Assembly: GCA_003133075.1 (NCBI GenBank)
Contig: PKZN01000033.1
Location: forward strand, 1 to 10,766
Reading direction: 5' to 3'
Source: Acidimicrobiaceae bacterium
Lineage (GTDB): Bacteria; Actinomycetota; Acidimicrobiia; Acidimicrobiales; RAAP-2
Length of the DNA stretch: 10,766 bases
Below, piece after piece: positions 1 to 5,984 of this stretch. A model generated the notes under the pieces. The model saw only the letters and a list, made by a program, of their open reading frames with translations. It had not been told where the DNA came from and did not search any database. Made by a program: the position numbers and the translations under genes. The first letter of the stretch is position 1; each line of letters begins with the position of its first letter.

Positions 1-543
1 GCCCAGTTCATCCACGACCAGCGCCCGAAGGGCCGAGCGTTCATCATCGGCGAGGCCGCGATTCATGACGCCCTCAGTGACGTCGGGTACGTCGAAGACG
101 CCATCAACCCCGACTACGTCGTCATCGGCGAGACCTGGACGTACTCATTTGACGACATCACCACCGCCATCCGTCTGATCGACCGGGGTATCTCCTTCGT
201 CGCGACCAACCCCGAGACCTTCGGCACCACACCCGAGGGTCGCCTGCCAGGTGCGGGGGCACTCACCGCCCTCATCCAGAGCGTCACCAACGTGAAGCCG
301 TACTTCGTCGGTAAACCGAATCCGGTCATGATCCGCGACGCGCTCAACATCCTTGGCGCCCACTCCAAATCCACCATCATGGTCGGCGACCGCATGGATA
401 CTGACATCCGTGCCGGCGTCGAAGCGGGCGTCGAGACGGTGCTCGTGCTCTCGGGAGTGACCCAACGTGACGAGATCGCGCGCTACGCCTTCCAGCCGAG
501 TCACGTCGTTGACTCGATCGCCGATCTCATCGATCAACTCTGA
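1..543 (+). CDS. NagD-type HAD hydrolase (HAD class IIA), 3' part only
   Basis: The reading frame is open from the first base and ends at TGA 541-543, giving the last 180 residues of a protein whose start lies outside the window. The sequence shows the class IIA cap region (NPDYVVIGE, then FVATNPE and a PGAGAL stretch). It also shows HAD motif III (GKPNP, with the conserved Lys at bases 313-315) and motif IV (VGDRMDTDI at 382-408, whose acidic residues bind Mg2+). The N-terminal motif I carrying the nucleophilic Asp is missing because of truncation. Family members are cytoplasmic phosphatases acting on small phosphoesters such as nucleotides, sugar phosphates or p-nitrophenyl phosphate. The substrate cannot be read from this fragment. 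It is not OtsB, which is a class IIB HAD with a different cap, so there is no direct evidence that it serves the neighbouring trehalose pathway. It converges on otsA. Confidence 0.93.
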   Translation, partial: AQFIHDQRPKGRAFIIGEAAIHDALSDVGYVEDAINPDYVVIGETWTYSFDDITTAIRLIDRGISFVATNPETFGTTPEGRLPGAGALTALIQSVTNVKPYFVGKPNPVMIRDALNILGAHSKSTIMVGDRMDTDIRAGVEAGVETVLVLSGVTQRDEIARYAFQPSHVVDSIADLIDQL

Positions 544-549
544 GTTCGC

Positions 550-569
550 CTCGACGCCGCGGCGTCGAG
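550..569. terminator. Perfect 20-bp palindrome between convergent genes, likely bidirectional terminator
   Basis: The half-site CTCGACGCCG is followed directly by its exact reverse complement. It lies 6 bases after the HAD stop codon and 2 bases beyond the otsA stop on the other strand. As RNA it can form an 8-bp GC-rich stem with a CGCG loop in either direction. There is no U-tract, which is common for actinobacterial terminators. Its position argues for termination, but a protein-binding site is not excluded. Confidence 0.6.
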
Positions 570-571
570 TC

Positions 572-2026
572 CTACATCCCGGTCTGTTGTAGCGCGAGGA
601 GGAAGGATTCCGCCCAGTCGTAGACGTCGCGCCGGTAGGTCTTTCGGCGCATGCGCGACATTCGGTCGCGCGCTTCCTTCGGACCGGCGTTCATCGCGAG
701 GCGGATCGCTTCCTTGACGCCCTCGAGGTCGTGCGGGTTCACCATGAAGGCGCCGCGCAACTCCGCCGCGGCGCCGGCGAACTCGCTCAACACGAGTCGT
801 CCGGTCAGATCGGTGCGACACATGACGTACTCCTTGGCGACGAGATTCATCCCGTCGCGAAAGGGCGTGACCAACATGACGTCGGCCGCGAGGTACAGCG
901 CCACCAGCTCGTCAAAAGGCAGGTTCTGATGGAGGTAGTGGATGACGGGCTGGCCCACGTGACCGTTCTCGCCGTTCATCTCTGAGACGACCTGTTCGAG
1001 GTTGTGACGTTCTCGCTCGTAGTGCGCGTCCGTCTCGCGACTCGGCACCGCGACTTGGACCATGACGTGCTTGCCGGTGGCGAGTGATCCGTCTTGGAAC
1101 ATTTCCGACACAGCCTTGATGCGCTGTTGGATGCCCTTGGTGTAGTCGAGCCGGTCAACGCCCAACAGTACGACCTCGGGATTGCCGAGGTCCTTCCTGA
1201 TCTCGACGGACCGAGCTCGGATATCGGGGTCGCGTGCCAACTTCACGATCTGTTCACAGTCCACCGAGATGGGAAATGCGCCCACGCGAACACTGCGACC
1301 CTCGTAGTTGAGCAACGAGTCGGTGCCCGTCGCGGCGGACTGACGGCGCACCATGCGCGAGAAGTTCGAGGCCGCGTGGGGCACCTGGAAACCAATGAGG
1401 TCGGCGCCGAGGAGACCCGCCAAGATCTCTCGTCGCCACGGCAGTTGCATAAAGAGCTCGATCGGGGGGAACGGGATGTGCAAGAAGAATCCGATGCGCA
1501 CGTCGGGTCGCAGTTCGCGCAGCATGCGCGGGACGAGTTGGAGTTGGTAGTCGTGGATCCACACGGTGCCCCCCGGGGCGACCGAGTCGGCGATGGCCGT
1601 CGCGTAGCGCAGGTTCACCTTGATGTAGGACTGCCACCAGTGACGGTGGAACGTCGGGGCACGAATCGCGTCGTGGTACAGGGGCCAGAGCGTGGCGTTG
1701 GAGAATCCCAGATAGAAGTTCTCGTACTCCTCGTTCGAGATGTCAATCGCTCGAAGACGGATGCCTTCGTAGCGCGCGGGTGGCGCCGCGTGCTCAGACG
1801 TACCGGCCCACCCGATCCAGAGACCGTTACGGTTCTGCAGCACCGCGGTCAGCGCCGAGACGAGTCCCCCCGGGCTCGGGCGCCACTCCTCTTCCCCCTG
1901 GTTCAAGGTGTGCTGCACCGGGAGTCGGTTCGCGACGACTACCAGATCGGCCTTGGCCGCGTCGCGCGTGGACGATCGCGCCCTCGTCGCGCCCGGACCG
2001 TCGGACCTGTTGGCTTGTTGCACCAT
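572..2026 (-). CDS. otsA: Trehalose-6-phosphate synthase OtsA (GT20)
   Basis: This 484-residue cytoplasmic glycosyltransferase joins the glucose of a nucleotide sugar (UDP-, ADP- or GDP-glucose) to glucose-6-phosphate, giving trehalose-6-phosphate. It is close to the usual length (E. coli OtsA has about 474 residues). Family motifs appear in order: VVVANRLPVQ (29-38, with the conserved Arg 34), GGLVSAL (53-59), WIGWAGT (70-76), VWIHDYQLQLVP (155-166), GFFLHIPFP (179-187), GVDRLDYTKGI (289-299, with the sugar/phosphate-binding Arg and Lys), and DGMNLVAKEY (391-400) followed by VLSEFAGAA. The first 25 residues are an unconserved tail. ATG 2026-2024 is preceded by AGG about 8 bases upstream, a modest ribosome site. 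It lies 87 bp downstream of the trehalase-like gene on the same strand and may be co-transcribed with it. No otsB phosphatase gene is present in the window. Confidence 0.97.
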   Translation of the reverse strand: MVQQANRSDGPGATRARSSTRDAAKADLVVVANRLPVQHTLNQGEEEWRPSPGGLVSALTAVLQNRNGLWIGWAGTSEHAAPPARYEGIRLRAIDISNEEYENFYLGFSNATLWPLYHDAIRAPTFHRHWWQSYIKVNLRYATAIADSVAPGGTVWIHDYQLQLVPRMLRELRPDVRIGFFLHIPFPPIELFMQLPWRREILAGLLGADLIGFQVPHAASNFSRMVRRQSAATGTDSLLNYEGRSVRVGAFPISVDCEQIVKLARDPDIRARSVEIRKDLGNPEVVLLGVDRLDYTKGIQQRIKAVSEMFQDGSLATGKHVMVQVAVPSRETDAHYERERHNLEQVVSEMNGENGHVGQPVIHYLHQNLPFDELVALYLAADVMLVTPFRDGMNLVAKEYVMCRTDLTGRLVLSEFAGAAAELRGAFMVNPHDLEGVKEAIRLAMNAGPKEARDRMSRMRRKTYRRDVYDWAESFLLALQQTGM

Positions 2027-2052
2027 GGTGTGTACCTGATCAAAAGCCTCGT

Positions 2053-2087
2053 GGCCCTCAAACGACGTTGTGAGGGCCTTACAACGT
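2053..2087 (-). promoter_or_regulatory. Two interleaved inverted repeats in the otsA leader (attenuator or pseudoknot candidate)
   Basis: Read on the minus strand, the order is ACGTTGT (2087-2081), GGCCCTCA (2078-2071), ACAACGT (2071-2065), TGAGGGCC (2060-2053). The first and third segments pair perfectly over 7 bp, and the second and fourth over 8 bp. Because the pairs are interleaved, the RNA can form either of two competing hairpins or an H-type pseudoknot. The downstream hairpin is followed by ACGAGGCTTTT, a weak U-rich run. It may simply terminate trehalase transcription, or it may tune otsA expression. The pairing is seen in the sequence; a regulatory role is inferred. Confidence 0.45.
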
Positions 2088-2113
2088 GCGGTGAGAGCTC
2101 CCGCCCCGACTCA

Positions 2114-4207
2114 TCAGGTGATTGTAGTGCTGCGATCGTCCTTGCCCGCCGCGTTCCACCAACTAGGAGAACCGGCCTGGCCGATCAGTGCTTCATTCGC
2201 GCGCTGGTCCGCTTCGATCACGTGCAGGACCGCATTGATGAGCGAGAGGTGCGTTAAGGCCTGGGGGAAGTTGCCGAGGTGACGCGCCGTCTTCGGGTCG
2301 AGTTCCTCGCCGAAGAGTCCGAGCGCGCTGGCTGCGCCCACCAACTTCTCGCAGTGCGTTCGCGCCCGTTCGAGTTCGCCGATCTCCACGAGGGCGGACA
2401 CCAACCAGAACGAGCAGACCGTGAAGGTGCCCTCGTCCTCGCCCCCAATGCCGTCGTCGGTCGTCTCGGTTCGATATCGATACACGAATGCGCCGTCGCT
2501 CAGTTCGTCGGCGATCGCGAGAACGGTGTTGCGTATGCGTTCATCACCGGCCGGCAAGAAGCCGACGAGCGGAAGGAGCAGCAACGACGCGTCGAGTTCG
2601 TTCGAGCCGTAGTACTGGGTGAAACAACCCCGTTCACCGAGACCCTTCTCACAGATGTCCGCGTGGATCTCCTGCGCGGCGTGCCACCACGCGTCCGCCC
2701 GATCACGTTCGCCACGCAGCGCCGCCAAACGGGCGCCCCGGTCGGCCGCGACCCAGCACATGACCTTGGAGAACGTGAAGTGCTGCGGCTCCCCCCGGAC
2801 TTCCCAGATGCCGCGGTCCGGGTCCTTCCAGGAGGCCAGCGCGGTCTCCACGGCTTGGACCACGATGCGCCAGGACCGCTCGCTCAGGGAGTCACGGGTA
2901 CGAGTGTGCTCGAACACGCAGTCGACGATCGCGCCCAAGATGTCGAACTGGATCTGGTTGTACGCCGCGTTGCCGGTGCGCACCGGACGACTACCGGCGT
3001 AACCGGTGAGGTGGTCGAGTTCGGACTCGACGGGGATGTTCTCACCGTCAACCGGATAGAGGACTTGGAGGTTGGCGCGGAGCTTCTTGTGGCCCGTCAT
3101 CACGCCGCCGCCGGGCGGCTCGAGGACGTCGCCTAAGAACGCGAGGAAGTCGTCAGCTTCAGTGTCGAAGCCCAAGGCGTGTAACGATCGAAGGGTGAAG
3201 GCCGAGTCGCGCACCCAGGTGTAGCGATAGTCCCAGTTGCGACTCCCGCCGAGGGTTTCGGGCAGCGAGGTCGTCGGCGCCGCCAGCAGCGCACCCGTTG
3301 GCGCGTAGGTGAGGGCCTTTAACGTCAGCGCACTGCGTTGGAGGAACTCGCGCCACGGGTGGTCGGGAAAGCGGCCCCCGTCGATCCAGTCGCGCCAGAA
3401 GCGACTCGTCTCCGCGCGACAGGTGTCGACCTCGGCGCGAGACGACGGCGGCGGCGCGTCGGTCCAGCCCAGTACCACGAAGGAGGTCTCGCCCTCGGTG
3501 AGGCGGTGGCGCGCGCGCACGGCGCGACCTTCGATGCCAAAACGCATATCCCCCACCAGGGTGAGCGTCGGGACGTCCTTATTGGTGGTGTGCACTTGGT
3601 TGTACGCGGAGCCCTCGTAGTCCCACTCGGCGTCCACGCGACCGTAGTCAAAGGACGGCTCACAGGTGAGCAAGATATCGACACTCCCGTGTAGGCAGGT
3701 CGCGGTGCGAACTAACACGTGCTTGGCGTCGAAGTCACCGGGCGTTCGGCGGTGATGGCTCGAGCGCTCCCCCGTCCGGTACCACGGGGCCACCGCCAAG
3801 AAGTCGTTCACGATCAGCCAACCACTTCGGGTCTGCCAGGTCGTGGCGAGCACCATCGTGCCCGGGACGTACTGGCGGTGCGCCGGGACCGCGCTGTCCA
3901 CGGGCGCGAGGCGAAACGACCCCGCGGCTCGATCGAGCAACGTCCCAAAGACGCTGGGGTCGTGCGGCTTGGGGATGCAGAACCACTCGACGGCGCCCGT
4001 CGGGGCGACCAAGCACGTGTTCTCACAGTCCGAAAGAAACGCGTAGTCCGCAATCGGCGGGAAGATCGTCTCGAGCGTGTCCTGGTTCGGGATGCCCTTC
4101 AAGCCCGAACTGCCAATCCGCGAGTCCGGAAGTGGCTGGGGTCGACGGGGCCAGAGCCCGATCTGATGGTCGAGCGCCCTGAGTGAGTGGTGAGTCTCCT
4201 TGGCCAC
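2114..4207 (-). CDS. GH15 trehalase-like glycoside hydrolase (mycobacterial trehalase type)
   Basis: This is a cytoplasmic glycosidase of family GH15, predicted to hydrolyse trehalose to two glucose molecules. Counting from the GTG at 4207 (697 residues), an N-terminal beta-sandwich domain begins at about residue 49 (FPPIADYAFLSDCENTCL). A catalytic (alpha/alpha)6 barrel follows from about 300 (PTGALLAAPTTSLPE, then NWDYRYTWVRDS). GIWEVRGEPQHF (467-478) contains a likely general-acid Glu. GEDEGTFTVCSFW and FGEELDPKT...HLGNFPQA lie near the C-terminus. The motifs closely resemble those I recall from the mycobacterial trehalase. A TTG at 4264 would add 19 Arg-rich residues. I prefer the GTG because AAGAGGAAGAGG sits 7 bases before it, whereas the TTG has its AGGTG only 2 bases away. 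Other GH15 activities (glucoamylase, glucodextranase) are the alternative. It lies immediately upstream of otsA. Confidence 0.9.
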   Translation of the reverse strand: MAKETHHSLRALDHQIGLWPRRPQPLPDSRIGSSGLKGIPNQDTLETIFPPIADYAFLSDCENTCLVAPTGAVEWFCIPKPHDPSVFGTLLDRAAGSFRLAPVDSAVPAHRQYVPGTMVLATTWQTRSGWLIVNDFLAVAPWYRTGERSSHHRRTPGDFDAKHVLVRTATCLHGSVDILLTCEPSFDYGRVDAEWDYEGSAYNQVHTTNKDVPTLTLVGDMRFGIEGRAVRARHRLTEGETSFVVLGWTDAPPPSSRAEVDTCRAETSRFWRDWIDGGRFPDHPWREFLQRSALTLKALTYAPTGALLAAPTTSLPETLGGSRNWDYRYTWVRDSAFTLRSLHALGFDTEADDFLAFLGDVLEPPGGGVMTGHKKLRANLQVLYPVDGENIPVESELDHLTGYAGSRPVRTGNAAYNQIQFDILGAIVDCVFEHTRTRDSLSERSWRIVVQAVETALASWKDPDRGIWEVRGEPQHFTFSKVMCWVAADRGARLAALRGERDRADAWWHAAQEIHADICEKGLGERGCFTQYYGSNELDASLLLLPLVGFLPAGDERIRNTVLAIADELSDGAFVYRYRTETTDDGIGGEDEGTFTVCSFWLVSALVEIGELERARTHCEKLVGAASALGLFGEELDPKTARHLGNFPQALTHLSLINAVLHVIEADQRANEALIGQAGSPSWWNAAGKDDRSTTIT

Positions 4208-4214
4208 GGGGCCG

Positions 4215-4226
4215 CCTCTTCCTCTT
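4215..4226 (-). promoter_or_regulatory. Shine-Dalgarno deciding the trehalase start
   Basis: On the minus strand AAGAGGAAGAGG ends 7 bases before GTG 4207-4205. It is a strong purine-rich ribosome site at ideal spacing, and it favours this GTG over the upstream in-frame TTG at 4264. Confidence 0.65.
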
Positions 4227-4285
4227 ATGAGCAGTCGAACGCGTTTGAGCGGTCCCAAATTCAACGCACCTGCAGTGTTGAGAGC

Positions 4286-4291
4286 ATTTTA
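4286..4291 (-). promoter_or_regulatory. Candidate -10 element for the trehalase-otsA block
   Basis: TAAAAT on the minus strand matches the sigma-70 -10 consensus in 5 of 6 positions and lies 78 bases before the chosen GTG. No good -35 hexamer stands 16-18 bases upstream. That interval falls inside the perfect palindrome at 4297-4318, so an activator or repressor bound there would meet polymerase directly. The transcription start would be near 4279. Confidence 0.4.
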
Positions 4292-4296
4292 GTTGC

Positions 4297-4318
4297 CGGT
4301 CATCGATATCGATGACCG
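4297..4318. promoter_or_regulatory. Perfect 22-bp palindrome, candidate operator upstream of the trehalase
   Basis: The half-site CGGTCATCGAT is followed without a spacer by its exact reverse complement. It lies between the divergently transcribed trehalase-like gene and the pore-loop membrane protein gene, just upstream of a TAAAAT box on the trehalase side. Length, perfect symmetry and location are those of a binding site for a dimeric repressor of the TetR, GntR or LacI kind. No regulator gene is present in the window. An RNA hairpin is possible but less likely at this upstream position. Confidence 0.55.
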
Positions 4319-4375
4319 CTTCGCCCACTTTCGAGCGCCGGGGAGGCCCATTTGTCGCGAAGGGGTCGAATGCTA

Positions 4376-4385
4376 GACAATTGTC
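4376..4385. promoter_or_regulatory. Short palindrome GACAATTGTC in the leader of the membrane-protein gene
   Basis: This perfect 10-bp dyad lies 41 bp before ATG 4427. A weak promoter-like pair overlaps it: TTGTCG at 4352-4357, a 16-bp gap, then TAGACA at 4374-4379. Such short dyads arise by chance fairly often, so this is recorded as a possible operator or promoter only. If the gene starts at ATG 4370 instead, this sequence is coding. Confidence 0.2.
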
Positions 4386-4426
4386 ACAGTGATGAACGTC
4401 CCATCGAGTCGCGAGAGGAACGGAAC

Positions 4427-5533
4427 ATGAACCCCGTCGTGCGCATCGTGTGCGGTGTCGCCGGCCTCACCCTCCAGGTCATCGTGCTCGACGCCGCGAT
4501 TCGAACCTTCTTGTTGCCCCGGATCGCCAACGTCCGCTTCAGTCGCGTCGTCGCCCGGGTCGTGGGTGTGTTCTTTAACAAACTGGCGAGCAGCGAACGT
4601 GGCTATTTGACGCGGGACCGGATTCTTTCGATGTTCGCGCCAATTGTCCTGCTCACCTACCAAGCAATGTGGCTCGCCCTCAGCCTCGTCGCCTTCGCCC
4701 TCGGCTTCGTCGCGGCCGGTATGGCGAGCTTCTCGGGCGCATTCTCCGTCTCGGGCTCGTCGCTGCTCACCCTCGGCACCACCCCGGCCCACGGCGGGAT
4801 CTTCTCCGTGTTGCAGTTCGCGGAAGCGGGCGTCGGACTCACGCTCTTAGCGTTGTTGATCGCGTTCATCCCCACGCTGTATGGCGCGTTCCAGCGGCGC
4901 GAGCTTTCCGTTGGTCGACTCTCGGTGCGCGCGGGCATTCCCGCCACCCCCTGGGGTGTCTTGGAGATCGCGCAGAGCGTCCAGTCCTATGAGCGGCTGG
5001 ACGAACTCTGGCGCGAATGGGAGCAGTGGTTCATCGACGTCGGCGAGACCCACACGACGCTCATCATCCTTAACTACTACCGATCACCCAATCCCAAACA
5101 GACCTGGATCGGCTCGGCCGCCACCGTGCTCGACGCCGCGGCGCTCTTTAACGCGGTGATCGACCTCAAGCCCTCGCCCACCGCCGGTCTGTGTATTCGC
5201 TCGGGCTGGTTGACGCTGCGACGGTTGGCGGACTACTTTCGGATCGAGTACCCGAAGAACGTCGATTCCAACATCCACGTGACCATTACGCGCGAAGAGT
5301 TCGACATGGTGCTCGCGCGCCTGGAGCGAAGCGGCGTGCCGCTCGTGAGCGACCGCGAAGCGGCCTGGCGTGACTTCGTCGGATGGCGGGTCAACTACGA
5401 CGCGATCATTGAACACTTCTACAAGCAGTTCAACTGCCCGCGTACGGACTGGAAACTCGCCGGGATCGATCCGCTGGTGGGACCCTCGAACATTCGCGGC
5501 ACCGGCCCGAGCGGGAGCTACTTGCCTGACTAG
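4427..5533 (+). CDS. Membrane protein with channel-like pore loop and large soluble C-terminal domain
   Basis: This is a predicted inner-membrane protein of 368 residues that I do not recognise as a named family. Hydrophobic segments lie at about residues 8-30, 70-100 and 128-153. Between the last two is a Gly/Ser-rich re-entrant-like loop, SGSSLLTLGTTP (109-120). The order helix, pore loop, helix resembles the ion-channel 2 fold of K+ channels, but the filter reads TLGTT instead of TVGYG. Residues from about 155 to the end form a soluble, Trp- and Arg-rich domain with no motif I can name. ATG 4427 is chosen because AGAGGAA stands about 8 bases before it and the protein then begins right at the first membrane helix. 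ATG 4370, with AAGGGG 4 bases upstream, would add 19 hydrophilic residues and is a real alternative. The gene is divergent from the trehalase-like gene. An ion channel or osmotic sensor is a guess. Confidence 0.8.
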   Translation: MNPVVRIVCGVAGLTLQVIVLDAAIRTFLLPRIANVRFSRVVARVVGVFFNKLASSERGYLTRDRILSMFAPIVLLTYQAMWLALSLVAFALGFVAAGMASFSGAFSVSGSSLLTLGTTPAHGGIFSVLQFAEAGVGLTLLALLIAFIPTLYGAFQRRELSVGRLSVRAGIPATPWGVLEIAQSVQSYERLDELWREWEQWFIDVGETHTTLIILNYYRSPNPKQTWIGSAATVLDAAALFNAVIDLKPSPTAGLCIRSGWLTLRRLADYFRIEYPKNVDSNIHVTITREEFDMVLARLERSGVPLVSDREAAWRDFVGWRVNYDAIIEHFYKQFNCPRTDWKLAGIDPLVGPSNIRGTGPSGSYLPD

Positions 5534-5648
5534 TGGTTCACTCGCGGCCGCCCGCTCCTAAAGCTCGCCCGGGCGCAGCGTGAGACGTGGGCTTCGTGAA
5601 ACGTCCCGAGTCACGGTACGCTCGAGTGGGCTTTGATCAGGAGACATC

Positions 5649-5984
5649 ATGGATGACACCACGGCGGCAGCGTTACTACAGGCCGAGGAGGTTCGCGTGA
5701 GAGCACTCCTCGCCGACCTCGATGACGCCGGCCTCGACGATCGCGAGGGAGCCAACGAGCAAGGCGACATGGCCGATCCCGCCGAATCCCTCATCAGCGA
5801 GGGTGAAGAAGAAGCCGTCGCCGCGGCTTTACGCGAGCGTCTCGCCGCCCTCGAACGAGCGACGCAGCGCCTGCGCGATGGCACCTATGGTCGCTCGGTC
5901 CGCAGTGGCGAGGTGATCCCCGACGAGCGCCTCCAGGCCGACCCCGCCGCCGAACTCACCGTCGACGAAGCACTCGAGCCGTAA
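5649..5984 (+). CDS. DksA/TraR-like protein lacking its zinc-finger cysteines
   Basis: The protein has 111 residues and starts at ATG 5649, with AGGAG 5-6 bases upstream. It has the usual actinobacterial DksA/TraR layout: an acidic N-terminal helical region with a DPAES turn near residue 43, a long helix (about 54-77), then the C-terminal module DGTYGRS...GEVIPDERLQADPAAEL. In the canonical module four cysteines bind zinc (C-x2-C-x17-C-x2-C). Here the same positions with the same spacing are Ser83, Ser86, Thr104 and Glu107, and the whole protein has no cysteine. Family members bind the RNA polymerase secondary channel and change transcription initiation, often with ppGpp. Whether this metal-free version does so is unknown. 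It is immediately upstream of the secreted-protein gene. Confidence 0.85.
   Translation: MDDTTAAALLQAEEVRVRALLADLDDAGLDDREGANEQGDMADPAESLISEGEEEAVAAALRERLAALERATQRLRDGTYGRSVRSGEVIPDERLQADPAAELTVDEALEP

Noticed and set aside
1..543. OtsB trehalose-6-phosphate phosphatase, suggested by proximity to otsA
   Set aside because: The visible cap and motifs (FVATNPE, GKPNP, VGDRMDTDI) are those of NagD-type class IIA HAD proteins, and the gene is on the opposite strand.
1094..2257. Long plus-strand open frame (387 codons) opposite otsA and the end of the trehalase-like gene
   Set aside because: It is antisense to clear enzyme genes, has an Arg/Val/His-rich composition typical of GC-rich shadow frames, and spans two genes and their gap. 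The same holds for the frame at 2279-3136.
4208..4264. N-terminal extension of the trehalase-like protein from TTG 4264
   Set aside because: The extra 19 residues are Arg-rich and unlike the family, and the ribosome site is only 2 bases from the TTG. The GTG at 4207 has a strong, well-spaced site. It is kept as a possible alternative.
5566..5575. CGCCCGGGCG palindrome after the membrane-protein gene as a terminator
   Set aside because: It offers only a 3-bp stem around a 4-base loop, with no further pairing or U-tract. It is too weak to call in GC-rich DNA.
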